A stretch of DNA of 64,000 nt from Reticulitermes speratus (taxonomy: Eukaryota > Arthropoda > Insecta > Blattodea > Rhinotermitidae), in assembly GCA_021186555.1 (NCBI GenBank), contig JAJKFL010000011.1:9944001-10008000 (forward strand), read 5' to 3'. This document shows positions 27,601 to 35,700 of this stretch, piece after piece (position 1 is the stretch's first letter; each line of letters opens with the position of its first letter). Both the position numbers and the translations under genes were made by a program. A model generated the notes under the pieces. That model did no database searches, was not told where the DNA came from, and saw only the letters and a program-made list of their open reading frames with translations.

Positions 27601-28781
27601 TAATAATCACACTGAAGATGATCTAAAAAAGAACATTCATGATGTTATGTCTTCAGTTTCACGAGAACAACTATGATGTACAATGAGCAACATGTTTGTC
27701 AGATGTGATGTGTGTCTGAAAGCCAAACAAAACCATTTCCAGCACCTTCTTTAAATACGGTAAGTAAAAACCTAATATTAAGGGTAATACATTGAAATAA
27801 AACATGTGGACCCAAACTCACAGCACACTCAAATAGATGTGATGGCTATGCTGCCTGCCACAATGCACAATGGTCTGAGAAGTGACAAATGAAATTTGTC
27901 TGATAAAATAAGAATACCATATTTATCCAGCACAATTCAAAAAATTCATTCACATATTCCAAACACTCTCTTTCACACCTAATCCTATCTCCTTACAAGC
28001 GATATATTCACTTACCCAGCTAACAGTACATAAACTCCACTTGAATCTACAGCCATAGCACTGGCCTGAAAATAATGTAAATTGGCAACATATAGACCAT
28101 TGTAAACTTTTATCTTCCAGGAACAGAGAAAAAGTACTAGTATTTAAATAATGCAATGCTCAGATAGCAAGACATTGTGAATGTGTCATTACAACAGTGC
28201 AACACACACCCAATAAAGGTCAAAATTCGATTCCCACATAAATAAGAAACTGAGGTTAAGAATTAGTGGAACTACGCATTTATCGCCTACCCAATATACC
28301 TTCACGGACCTGATCTTCACCTTTACAGAAACAGGAAAGGTGTGCGTTCTGATATGAATCGAATGTGTACTGAATAAAAATTTTTACGATTTCACCCAAA
28401 ATGTTAAGACTTCTAATCAGTACTCAATATTGTATTAATAAACAATGCAAAAGCAACCTGGCCTGGCACATGTATCATACGAATGAAATTTAAACGTAAT
28501 CATGTATGCGGATCTACCAACAACACACAACTGTATCTACATCATTCACGTACCAAAACTACCAGAACTACTATTCACAAATAGTTCCAGAGTTGTGTAC
28601 AAGAAACCAAAGAGATGGAAATTGACATCTTCATGTGTTTCAAAACAGCAGGCAGATGACCCAGTCAGACGGCTCATTATGAATACAAAAAACATACCGC
28701 ATAGGAAACGTCTTCACTGATTCATACCTGTAAGTCTCTGTGTTCGGCAACTATAAATTCACTACTCCATCTCGTCGCCAT
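462..28781 (-). CDS. WDR59: WDR59, GATOR2 complex subunit (C-terminus beyond left edge)
   Basis: WDR59 is a subunit of GATOR2, which acts at the lysosome to control TORC1 in response to amino acids. Exons, 5' to 3' on the minus strand: 28781-28728, 28065-28016, 26225-26090, 26008-25801, 20371-20238, 18833-18684, 14022-13863, 12318-12239, 11761-11680, 11514-11479, 9994-9923 (tentative), 8974-8755, 7825-7661, 6386-6297, 3948-3795, 691-462. The protein starts MATRWSSEFIVAEHRDLQ, close to the vertebrate start. About residues 60-330 form the WD40 propeller, with motifs such as HTRVVSDLNWHRFDPNLLAT, HDGDIKLWD, SQDCTVKFFD and VVPQLRRGENSLLLWN. About residues 425-520 form the RWD domain (LQQEFSLINVNMPNVQMDV, SCLEPCLRQLVSTLDQ). 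The last two exons carry IPFPRTSGAKFC and SPTPRSLSALGG. The C-terminal zinc-binding part is not in the window. Splice phases agree at all junctions except inside exon 12. Identity is recognised from many conserved blocks and is very secure; the exons near 9.9 and 11.5 kb are less so. Confidence 0.95.
692..1741. other. WDR59 intron, no supported feature
   Basis: AT-rich intron. The longest open frame (1326-1664, plus) has no recognisable domain and looks like a chance ORF. No repeat structure was recognised before the TIR-like sequence at 1742. Confidence 0.4.
1742..2340. mobile_element. Solo Tigger-like terminal repeat and GC-richer segment
   Basis: A TA dinucleotide is followed by CAGTGAAACGCGCTTCAGAT, which looks like a Tigger/pogo terminal repeat of the CAGTG-AAC class. 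The next 600 bp are richer in G and C than the surrounding intron, and no matching 3' end was found. It is probably a truncated element; the right boundary is approximate. Confidence 0.4.
2745..3258. mobile_element. MITE with CAGTAAAACCCC terminus
   Basis: After a TA, the sequence CAGTAAAACCCCATTAATCC begins a terminal repeat. Around 3225-3258 an imperfect reverse complement appears (ACTGGATTAGCAAGGGTTAC). This matches a non-autonomous Tigger/pogo-type element of about 0.5 kb. It shares its first 12 bases with the pair at 14697 and 37251 but differs internally. Confidence 0.5.
3795..3948 (-). CDS. WDR59: WDR59 exon with conserved post-RWD motif
   Basis: The exon reads IALSDESENKPFSRLHHSQ and continues through GSFQDAYIPFPRTSGAKFC, ending in phase 1 at a GTAAGTGG donor. 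The segment SFQDAYIPFPRTSGAKFC is the linker just after the RWD domain in animal WDR59. A decayed copy of its 5' boundary lies 75 bp further upstream in the intron. Confidence 0.92.
3984..4055. repeat. Decayed tandem copy of a WDR59 exon boundary (period 75 bp)
   Basis: The sequence matches 3909-3980, which spans the 3' splice site and first codons of the exon at 3948-3795, displaced by 75 bp. In this copy the acceptor AG has become AA, and the reading frame carries a TGA two codons in, so it cannot act as an exon. Confidence 0.75.
4107..6250 (-). mobile_element. Jockey/CR1-like non-LTR retrotransposon remnant, 5'-truncated
   Basis: Broken reading frames on the minus strand give, in order, a pre-RT segment (QFWKCISSFRKREKNSVVLE), reverse transcriptase blocks (SGVPQVSVLGPLLFNILIND, then LFANDITIF where an ADD would be expected), and the C-terminal region (LVRPKLEYASVSWNP). 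Stops and frameshifts, and the changed catalytic block, show that it is dead. The 3' end at 4107-4470 looks like two tails in tandem: CAATTCTTTACTATTAATGG at 4107 and CAATTCTTTATTATTAATGT at 4421. The element sits in a WDR59 intron, ending about 45 bp from the exon at 6297-6386. Confidence 0.85.
6387..7660. other. WDR59 intron, no supported feature
   Basis: AT-rich intron between two RWD-region exons. A stretch at about 7070-7160 (T-run, then GGGTGTACATTTTATTCAGG) faintly resembles a degraded pogo-type terminus but lacks a partner. Nothing else was recognised. Confidence 0.35.
8040..8340. repeat. Dispersed foldback-type repeat fragment
   Basis: This segment carries CTGAGGATGGCCACATGAGT and then GGCTGAAACATGT (8199-8231), a short hairpin between conserved flanks seen in several other repeats in this window (19073, 29132, 37433, 37892, 51643, 51758). 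Edges are approximate. Confidence 0.5.
8755..8974 (-). CDS. WDR59: WDR59 exon 12 (linker and start of RWD), reading frame interrupted
   Basis: The exon opens after a ttttcag acceptor in phase with the exon before it and reads LEQALTHPLQDLSLENGLG and on through SLGNPSDRK to a stop. The downstream part, which must be coding because it reads PSPTQPKTLQQEFSLINVNM, is in another frame. The total of 220 nt is off by 2 nt (mod 3) from what the flanking exons need. Either a 71-nt intron inside the exon (GT near 8910, AG just before the EVNPSPTQ codons) or a one-base deletion would restore the frame. The downstream end (QMDV, then GTAAGA) is firm. Confidence 0.75.
9390..9650. mobile_element. Foldback MITE, family F, copy 1
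   Basis: The left arm holds CTTCTGGGATGTTACACTGT followed by a segment ending in TTGACTGG, and the right arm is its imperfect reverse complement (CACTTGACACTGTATAATAT, then CCTGGAATA). The centre holds CACCCTGAAGATAACGGC. Related copies lie at 11860, 15330 and 17352. Confidence 0.6.
9923..9994 (-). CDS. WDR59: Possible WDR59 cassette exon (72 nt)
   Basis: A good acceptor (tttttcag) and a good donor (GTAAGTTT) bound 72 nt that stay open in the required phase and read NSFKHFFKSYLRRRQEYTT plus a few residues. The neighbouring exons are both phase 1 and would also join directly, so this exon could be skipped without a frameshift. I know of no counterpart in vertebrate WDR59, so it may be a lineage-specific cassette or a chance ORF between splice-like sites. 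Confidence 0.4.
   Translation of the reverse strand, partial: EIPLNISLNPTSAEDKSIQHLIS
11860..12210. mobile_element. Foldback MITE, family F, copy 2
   Basis: It shares the left arm with copy 1 (GCAGTGTTGATGCAGATTCA, then CTATATTGACTGGTAAG) and the internal CTTCACCCTGAAGAC block. The right arm reads ATCAGTAACTATTCACAAGT. It lies between WDR59 exons at 11761 and 12239. Confidence 0.6.
12319..13862. other. WDR59 intron, no supported feature
   Basis: AT-rich intron. Short open frames at 13214-13423 (minus) and 13576-13809 (plus) have no recognisable domain. No repeat could be assigned. Confidence 0.4.
14697..14853. mobile_element. 157-bp MITE, family T, copy 1
   Basis: The element begins CAGTAAAACCCCTATTTAAT after a TA and ends in GAGTTTTACTG. 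It matches the copy at 37251-37422 along its length (TGAATTGCTG, AGAATATATTTCACTAAAT, ATCATCACTAAAT). Terminal sequences and the TA target suggest a pogo/Tigger-type non-autonomous element. The right flank reads CA rather than TA. Confidence 0.8.
14988..15007 (+). repeat. Poly-G tract of 20
   Basis: Twenty consecutive G residues in a WDR59 intron; on the transcribed strand this is poly-C. Such runs can form G-quadruplexes and are prone to length error in sequencing. Confidence 0.95.
15330..15610. mobile_element. Foldback MITE, family F, copy 3
   Basis: The left arm reads CATATTGACTGGCAGTTTGC and the right arm TGACGTAACATCACATCCCA. Between them are repeated units of the form TACTGACATTTCAG. 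It belongs to the same family as the repeats at 9390, 11860 and 17352. Confidence 0.6.
15722..17109 (-). mobile_element. Decayed Tigger-type DNA transposon, flanked by TA
   Basis: The left end CAGTGAAACCTCTATGAATC and the right end (GCAACGAGGTTCCACTG) are imperfect inverted repeats flanked by TA. On the minus strand about 16740-16031 encodes part of a DDE transposase: LPSKYHANNKAWMTTDIF, then ILLFVDNCAAHP (second catalytic Asp) and SVLHPLDLGVIKCYKQLYRK (third). The N-terminal DNA-binding part and first catalytic block are missing, a stop and a frameshift lie near 16600, and the C-terminal tail is acidic. The 1388-bp length fits an internally deleted copy. Confidence 0.85.
16031..16588 (-). 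pseudogene. Tigger transposase, C-terminal half
   Basis: A 185-codon open frame keeps the second and third catalytic aspartates of a DDE_1-type transposase (FVDNCAAHP and HPLDLGVIK). It ends in an acidic, Gly/Glu-rich tail. Upstream similarity continues in another frame to about 16740, so this is a fragment and not an active enzyme. Confidence 0.85.
17352..17530. mobile_element. Foldback MITE, family F, copy 4
   Basis: The left arm CTTCTGGGATATGATGCTGC and right arm AGCGTCACATCCCAAAAGAA are reverse complements with few mismatches. The centre holds GATGCCATCTTCAAGGG. It is the shortest and cleanest copy of this family in the window. Confidence 0.65.
17560..18683. other. WDR59 intron, no supported feature
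   Basis: AT-rich intron. An open frame at 18344-18574 (plus) reads like coding sequence in places but matches no family I recognise; it may be a fragment of a mobile-element ORF. Confidence 0.3.
18895..19000. repeat. Short fragment of LINE family W (reverse orientation)
   Basis: The phrase CTACATGGAGCAAATCCTTC, then GAAGCTCATGGTTCCTCAGC, is shared with copies near 24618, 38275 and the right edge of the window (63930). It appears to be a piece of the LINE family whose coding part is visible at 38268-38800. Confidence 0.5.
19015..19160. repeat. Dispersed repeat with hairpin motif
   Basis: This contains ACATGTTTTGGCCCAAAAGG followed by GCCATCATCAG (19073-19103), the reverse of the CTGATGATG/hairpin/AAACATGT motif. 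The hairpin is a perfect GGCCC/GGGCC stem. Confidence 0.5.
19916..19928 (+). repeat. Poly-C tract of 13
   Basis: Thirteen consecutive C residues inside a WDR59 intron. Confidence 0.9.
20541..20829 (+). mobile_element. tRNA-derived SINE with target-site duplication
   Basis: The head carries a pol III A box (within GTGGCCGTGCAGG near 20552) and a near-consensus B box GGTTCGAATCC at 20606-20616. A body segment follows with GGCCCCGAGGGGCTGTCGAG, then an A-rich tail (AATAAAATAAAAATAAAAAA). The direct repeat TAAAATAT flanks it at 20530-20537 and 20830-20837, a plausible target-site duplication. It lies in the WDR59 intron next to exon 20371-20238, in the opposite orientation to the gene. The source tRNA cannot be named by eye. 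Confidence 0.9.
20838..22790. other. WDR59 intron, decayed repeats only
   Basis: A pogo-type terminus (CTGTATTTCCCTGAATACAA) occurs at about 21712, without a clear partner. Open frames at 21699-22031 and 22317-22768 (plus) have no recognisable domain. Nothing further is supported. Confidence 0.35.
23070..23520 (-). mobile_element. Probable tRNA-like SINE, reverse orientation
   Basis: Read on the minus strand, the start has an A-box-like TAGTGACTAGGCTATGG and a B-box-like GGTTTGATTCC, 30-40 bases apart, as in tRNA-derived SINEs. The body extends toward 23070. No poly-A tail or target duplication was confirmed. Confidence 0.5.
23815..24010 (+). mobile_element. Probable tRNA-like SINE
   Basis: An A-box-like GATGGCATAACAGTACC and a B-box-like TGGTTCAAATCTC are spaced as in a tRNA. 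An A-rich stretch (AACAAAAAAAATC) near 24005 could be the tail. The family differs from the SINE at 20541. Confidence 0.45.
24618..25240 (-). mobile_element. LINE family W remnant (3' part of ORF2)
   Basis: Sequence similarity to 38268-38800 is visible across several blocks: CTTCTTGAGAAGCTAGTATT, ATGACACATGCCCCACCCAC, GAGTACAAATCATGAAACTC and GATCAAGTTTCACATCC. In that family these encode, on the minus strand, the C-terminal WVGHVA and YGCETWS motifs of a non-LTR retrotransposon. Here the frame is heavily broken. Confidence 0.65.
26226..27079. other. WDR59 intron, no supported feature
   Basis: AT-rich intron with no recognisable domain or repeat. A short CA tract occurs near 27008. Confidence 0.4.
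27080..27760 (+). pseudogene. Mariner-superfamily transposase remnant
   Basis: The plus strand reads NLLFSDEA, a stop, then EYVNFQNNN, PLHGIRISILCTMSATWITG, and FASFQHDN-type sequence at the second catalytic block (YASFQHDNKNN), then GLP/SPDL-like remains. This is the order seen in Tc1/mariner-type DDE transposases of insects (SDEAWF, GVWCAMSA, FQQDNATAH, GLWPPRSPDL). Stops and frameshifts show that it is inactive. No terminal repeats were found. Confidence 0.75.
28728..28781 (-). CDS. WDR59: WDR59 first coding exon
   Basis: The ATG on the minus strand at 28781-28779 opens 18 codons reading MATRWSSEFIVAEHRDLQ, followed by a GTATGA donor. The vertebrate protein begins the same way (MAARWSSE type), which fixes the start. 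The exon ends in phase 0 and joins ASAMAVDSSGVYVLLAG encoded at 28065-28016. Confidence 0.93.
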
Positions 28782-29066
28782 TGCTTTACGTATATGAAAA
28801 GTAATACATTTAAAATAAATACCAACTAAACATATCATCTACACTACTTGAATGTGTCTTTAATGGAGGTGATACGTATATGTGTGTTTCCATTTTCCTT
28901 GTATTAAAACACAGCACTAACACGAATTATCACTACATTTCTATTCCACAACCTCCATTCAAAGCAGTCACACACGGTCACAACATGACGGTACGGATTA
29001 ATCTGTGGTACGGATTGCAGCACTTCCGGACCTCAATTCAGGACTGCAAACCACAGATTAATAAGG

Positions 29067-29282
29067 TTAAGTTAAACCAGCTAATGCACAAGAATTATTA
29101 TGGAAGTAAGGTATATTTGTAACCCCCACATACGTTTCGGCAATCAAGTTGCCATTCTCAGGCGGCACATCAAAGAATCACAAGTATCTATGGCATCCAG
29201 ATACACATACAAACGTATGTAGGGGTTACAAATATACCTTACTTTGTTAATAATTCTTGTGCATTAGTTGGTTTAACTTAAA
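29067..29282. mobile_element. Foldback MITE in the WDR59/CWC25 promoter interval
   Basis: The arms at 29067-29135 and 29213-29282 are near-exact reverse complements over about 68 bp (left TTAAGTTAAACCAGCTAATG, right CATTAGTTGGTTTAACTTAA). The loop includes GTTTCGGCAATCAAGTTGCC, a smaller hairpin. Palindromic structure, size and AT-richness fit a foldback MITE; the superfamily is not determined. Confidence 0.85.
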
Positions 29283-29485
29283 CCTGTAACAAAATGCACG
29301 GTACATATAATATAAACTTCACAGATTAATAAATTTAACTGGTTGGATAATCCGTTAAAACGATACACTACACCGCCACAAGCGGCGTCTTCGTGCGTTA
29401 CTGTAGCCTCACAGATTATCTACTCTCTGGTGCATGTTTCCTCCTTGCCCAATGAAGATGCAATCCCCTGTACGTAGCATTTCTC

Positions 29486-29588
29486 CACCTCTTTCCATCT
29501 TCCCGACCACACACGGTCTTCTAGACGCACTCTGCCTTGCTTCACCTCTTTCCATCTTCCCGACCACACACGGTCTTCTAGACGCACT
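29486..29588. repeat. 57-bp tandem duplication upstream of CWC25
   Basis: The unit beginning CACCTCTTTCCATCTTCCCG and ending GTCTTCTAGACGCACT occurs at 29486 and again at 29543 with almost no differences, so the duplication is young. It lies 165-270 bp upstream of the CWC25 start codon, where promoter or 5' UTR sequence is expected. Confidence 0.9.
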
Positions 29589-29752
29589 TGCTTGCTAACT
29601 ATACTAGATAATCTGTGCTTGCTACTGAAAATGGTGTTGTGGTCGGACTAAGTGGGCTAAACTGCGTTAAAACCATTTTATTATTGTTGCTGTAGTGTAC
29701 ATGAAATTTCCGGCCGGTGTAATTTTTGTTTCTACAAATTGGTAGCATAGCA

Positions 29753-29770
29753 ATGGGTGGAGGGGATTTG
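29753..29770 (+). CDS. CWC25: CWC25 first coding exon, 18 nt
   Basis: ATGGGTGGAGGGGATTTG encodes MGGGDL, followed by a GTGAGC donor. Joined in phase 0 to the exon at 32995 it gives MGGGDLNLKKSWHP, the usual start of this protein. The exon is too short for ordinary ORF scans and is placed by its match to the family N-terminus. Confidence 0.88.
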
Positions 29771-32700
29771 GTGAGCTGAACCTAAATTCGTTACACAGAT
29801 TTGCTGACATCTCTTGTGTAGTACATAGTAGTTGTGTTTTATGTTTGTAAGATGTGTGCCAATGTCCATGTCGTTTAGATATGCTGTCGGTCAGACTGCT
29901 ACGCGTTCCTGTTGCCGAAAGTTGGATCCATCTTATCCAAATAGTTTCCCAGTTGTTCCAGTAACAGAGGCCGAAATAGGTATAATTGGTTCCCTAAATA
30001 ACAAGAGTTCTTCTGGATACGATGGCATATCTAATAAATTATTAAAATTGTGTGGACCATTCATAATCAGACCATTATCTTATATTTTGAATAAATCGGT
30101 TTCCTTGGGTATTTTTCCTGATAGGCTTAAATATGCTGTTGTTAAACCACTTTACAAGACAGGTGACAGGTCTCTTATTGCTAATTATAGACCAGTTTCA
30201 TTGTTGATAGCATTTGCTAAGCTATTTGAGACAATAATGTTTGATAGGGTAAATCAGCTTCTTCAGGTTTATAACATTTTGACTTCAGACTAGTTTGGAC
30301 TTAGAAAGGGATTATCCACAATAAATGCTATTTATAAACTTACAGATACTATTCTTAATGTATGGAAGTCTAAAAAGCATATTGGTAGTATATTTTGTGA
30401 TCTTTCTAAGGCATTTGATTGTGTAAATCATGAAATTTTGCTGCAGAAATTGAAATATATACAAGATAAAATCTTAGGCTGGTATACAACTTATTTGGCT
30501 AGTAGAAAGCAAAGAGTGGAACTGAAGTCTAATTCTGCAAAAAAAATACCTTTCAAAATGGGAGATAGTGCAGCATGGAGTCCCTGAGGGGTTGGTACTG
30601 TGAACTTTGCTTTTTAATACATATATAAATGACTTTCCTTTAGGTATAAACACTAAATCAGATGCCATACTGTTTGCTGACAACACTAGTGTCCTCACTT
30701 CCAATAAGAATTTTAATGAATTTAAAAATACCTTTAACACAGTTTTAAATCACATTACTACATGGTTCCATGTTAACCAGCTTATTTTAAACATGGATAA
30801 AAGGAATATTGTAAAATTTACTCCAACAGATATAGTGTGTAATCCATTAACTATCGAACATGATGGTAAAGTCTTGACTGAAGTGACTTAAGTTTAATTA
30901 TCTTGGTTTGCATATTGACAATCACCTTAATTGGATGCGGCATATAGAATGGATACTTCCCAAATTGACTGCAGCTTGTTACACCATTAGAAAACTCTTT
31001 TATGTATTAAATCTTAATGTTCTCAGGATTATTTATTTTGCCAGCTTTCATTGGTTGAATATGGTATTATATTTTGGGGGAATTCCTCCAATATAGGTCA
31101 TGTATTTTTGCTTCAAAAGAAGGTAATAAGAATTGTGGTGGGAGCATCTTCTAGGTGTTTGTGTAGGAGTTTGTTTAGGCAACTTGACGTTTTAACTCTA
31201 CCATGTTTATATATTTATTCTTTGATGTTGTTTGTCTTGAAAAATATGGACAATTATCAAACAAACTCATCCATTCATACGATTAATACAAGGTATAAAA
31301 ATCAATTACACAGGCCTGTCGCAAATTTGTCAAGTTTTCAAAAGGGAGTCTTTTACTCTGGGTTAAGGATTTTTAATAGTTTACCATCTATAATTTTAGA
31401 ATATCAAAACAATAAATCAGACTTCAAGACAGCACTGAGGAAATATCTTGTAGCTCATTGTTTTTACTCACTTAATGAATTTTTTACACACAGTCCAAAA
31501 GATTAATAATATTAGTGATCATCATTCTGTATCATAAATTATGATGACAAAATACCAGTTGTGTCTTTGATATGCTTTGTTGCTGTGTTATATTGTGTTT
31601 TATGTTTTTAACTTTCATTTAATTGGTGTATATTTTGTACTGCATTGGCTAATTATTGTTTGTCATGTGTGTTGGTGTCTTTTGTCTGTTTGTGCTTTTG
31701 TAGTGTGTGTCTGTATTATTGACATGTTTCATATTCTGCCGTATTAACGGGCTTTGGATCTGAGAAACATATAGGCATGTATATATGTATATATCCAGCA
31801 GATCGTGTGTTGTTACTGCTGTGTAGGTAATACAAGCGTATGATATGATGATAGAAATGCTTTTTAGCTAGTGGTTTAGCCTGCTGGGCTTGTTCGTAGA
31901 TGTTTATAGGATCGAATCTTACAGACTGACATTTTATATGTTGTGGATGTTTGTTATCATCATCGTAATCATCATCATTACATTTTAGGGAAAAGCTTGT
32001 GCACAGACCATCTGTTTTGTCGCATATAACCTCAAAGTACCGCACCGTTGCCATGTTTGTAACAAACTTTCAAACAGTAATTTGTAAAAATGTTCATTGT
32101 CGAATATTTGCACAAAATTTCATGTGTCTAGCTGCGGTGACCCTTTTTTTTTAATCGATGTAAAACAAAGCTGAATGATGGTGTTCACACAGCCATCAAG
32201 TTGTTTTACACTCAATAAAAACAATATAATAATAAAATTTTTTCTATTTTTATAAAGATCAGTTATAGTATATGATTCACTCCTACCTCACAAGTTCTTA
32301 TAAAGATAGAATTGCCCCTGTTCTCACCATAAAGACATGGGGGAGTGGAGGTGTAGTGCTCTACATCCTTAGCCTTGGAACGAGATTGAGGTGAGTGGTC
32401 ACCTTCACACCCAGGCCACTGAACTTCTGGAAAACAGTCCGCAATATCCATTGAATAGGAAGGAGGCTGGATGGGCCGCAGAGCTGCTCTGGATGCTTTG
32501 GATAAGAGAAAAATCTTGTGCCCCATCCCTTTGTGGAATTAAAGTGGGGAAAATCAATAACATGAACAAAATAACTTACCCAGTTTTTGTAATCCCTGGA
32601 CAGCATATACTATGCATAGAAGAGAAGTGCATGCAAAAATTTAAAGACAAAATCTGTGGGGAACAGATCACTTGTGAAGACAGTATTAAAAATAAATAGG

Positions 32701-35700
32701 ATTTCAGAATGGAGGCTGGATTTGTATGGTTCAGGACATATTGGTGGTTCTTGTGAATAAAGAAATTAGAAGTCAGATTCCATAAATTGCAGAGAATTTG
32801 AGTTGACTTTCCAGGGACTTGTTCTCAAACTATGGAATTATTATAGAATGACTTTATATCTGACATTTTTGTTCTTGGATTTCTAATGACCATGGCCATT
32901 TTTCAGTAGTGGGTCATAATAACTCTTGTTACCATGATTCCCCTTGCAGTGGCAGAGTTTGATAGACAATACTGAAACTGTATGCTGCTTTCAGAACCTA
33001 AAGAAGTCGTGGCATCCATCAACAATGAGGAATATGGAGAAGGTATGGAAGGCAGAGCAAAAACATGATCAAGAACAGAAAAGAATAGCAGAACTGCAGC
33101 GTGAAATTAGAGAAGAGAGAACAAGAGAAGATATTCAGAAACATGCTCAAGACAAAGGTGTTGTAGAGTAAGTTGCATTTTGTATAGAATGTTTGAAAAT
33201 AAGAGCATTTCTCTAGAAAGTATACTCAAAAAGATACATTTGAGACTAAGCCATTCAATGATAGTCTGATGGTCTGTGAGTTGGCAGTGTAGCAGTGTGC
33301 TGACCATGCCATGACAACAGAGAAAATTGTGTAAACATGAGTTATAGGCCCATGTTATCAGTATGTTGGAAACTTTATTTTATGATTCACTCTCTAAATT
33401 CATCAATTCACTTTATTACGTCTTCATCACTATACCATTTGTAGTGGAAGACTACCTAATGTTAACACTAAATTTTTGGTCTTGAAAATTCTCTTGAAAG
33501 TAAAGGCTGGGCAAATCACTGGATATGGGATTTGGCCTTTGCTCGTTCAGGATGTTTTGCAGCATCGGTTAGTAACAAACTGCGAATTTACTCATGTCCC
33601 AGAAGAGAAAAGACATCAAGTACACTGCGGTGAAAGCCTGAAATCTAGGATATGGGGTGGTTGGTAAATAACATTCCCATGGACATACCTCAGCCTTAGT
33701 AAAGAGAAATATTTCAGTGTCTTGTCTGTGCAAGACATTATACTGAAATGAATGCAGAATTGTCACAAGCAGCTTCAAACCACAGCCCTGCCATAGCAGC
33801 TACAGAAACATTTGCATTCTAAATAGGTGGGTTAATGACATTTTGCTGCATTTCCTTGATATGACTGCATATAGTTCTTAATACATAAACATAAAAAAAA
33901 AAGCATTTTGATAGATGAAAATAAAATCCTTTATCACCAAAGTTTGTATTGTTGCAGGAAAAAGGACAATATGAAACTGGATTGGATGTACAAAGGTCCA
34001 GGTGGTATGGTAGATAGAGAAGAATATCTTCTGGGTCGTGCCATTGACAAATCATTTGAGCAGATGCAACAAGCAGAAAAGGCATCTACATCATCAAAAA
34101 ACACTGTTGAGCTTGGTATGTAACTTGTATATCACAGCAAAGGCAGCTGTGATATGTAAAACAAATAGAACTAATGCTGTATACCACTTGGTATTAGTGT
34201 TGTGTCTCCCAACATCTCATACACAATTATGCAATAACAGCCATAATACCTGTCATTACTGTCATATGTTTAAATGAGACACCCATTCTTTGGTGATGTT
34301 GGATGCTATGTGTTAGCACGACTGGGGATAGACAAGAGTTTGCAAAGGCATCCACAAGGTTGGTGTATCAACCGTGGCCGCATGATTTTCTGAACCTCAT
34401 ATAAGGGGGTGGATCAGAGTTAGACAAGATAGTGCTTTTTAATTTTAACCTATACCACACACTCAATCTAGCACCCCACTGGCAGTTTTCTTGTAGGGCT
34501 TTTAAGTGAAGTCATATTTGATATGCCCTAATGAATTTCTGCTAAATGCAGTTACTGAAAGGTTTAGGTGATTAATGTTACACATGCACATGTTGTATTG
34601 TTGTGTTGCTTTAGATTGTCTTCCAAGTTCTCTGTACTCTGGTGGTGGTGAACAAGTGGATATGGCAAGAAAATTACAAGAGGATCCCTTGTATGCCATA
34701 AGGAAGAAAGAAATTGAGAGTCGAACTCAGATTTTGAAGAATCCTGTTAAACTGAAACAGTTACAAGAATTGGTGAGCATGAGTATTGGTGTAATTACTG
34801 CATTTATGTTAGGTATGTCTGATGCTTTCTTGATAGAATTTCCCTCTGTTCACTGTTATATTGCTTATTACCATTGCCAGCCAGGCATCACATTTATATG
34901 TGTTTGCTTGTTTAATTAACATTTTCTGTATTTCATGATTGTAGAGTGCCATAACATTTTCTGAGAGTATAACAGAATTGCCAGGCTTTTGATCTCAATA
35001 TCAGTCTTAATCTGCAAGCAGCTGTAACTTTATATTTGACTCAAAAGAACAGCATATAGAGCAGTCCGCCAGCTTTGTGGATAGTTACACAACTATTAGT
35101 ATGGTATATGTCCTGCCTGAAAGTCAGAAATTATCTGAAATATCTGTATAAAAATAATATTAGGTAATGAAATAAAAAAAGAATAGCATGGTATAGTGAC
35201 TCATCTTTATTACATTTACAGAAACATTATTTCAGTTTTAACCCTTTACAAGCAATATATGGACATACCCACAAATCTTCCTCCATGACAAGAGTACAGT
35301 TTAATTCAAACTTACCAATGTTTTGTCTTCCATGTTCACTAAATTTGAATTAGATGTCACTAGCATGTGGTCTGGTGTCAGCAGTAATCTTTAGATACAC
35401 TCAATGGCAACTATTAAAAATTAAGAGATGATGATCTTCATCTTTACAAGTATGTGTGCTGACAAAGGGTGAAGGGTTACTACCATCACAGGTAGTCAGG
35501 TGCTTGACATGGACAGCAGACTTATCTCAGTTAACTGTTCAGCCTCAAACACAATATCTGAAGCTGTGTCTGATTCCCCATTGTTGCGAGATTTGCACTG
35601 TCAGAGGTGCATTCTACAAACTAAGATTGCATGAAACAATAATAAACAAAACTTAAAGAATCAACAATGAACAGATTAACAATAATTTTTATAGGTGTGA

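Larger units (their letters stand above)
28782..29752. promoter_or_regulatory. Shared divergent 5' region of WDR59 and CWC25
   Basis: The two start codons point away from each other with 971 bp between them. Both promoters and 5' UTRs should therefore lie here. CpG dinucleotides are more frequent at about 29340-29620 than in the introns (for example AAGCGGCGTCTTCGTGCG), as expected near a housekeeping promoter. No TATA box is obvious. The interval also holds a foldback MITE (29067-29282) and a 57-bp duplication (29486-29588). Confidence 0.55.

Noticed and set aside
32263-32699. Overlapping frames on both strands in CWC25 intron 1
   Set aside because: No motif on either strand; the codons do not continue the MGGGDL to NLKKSWHP junction.
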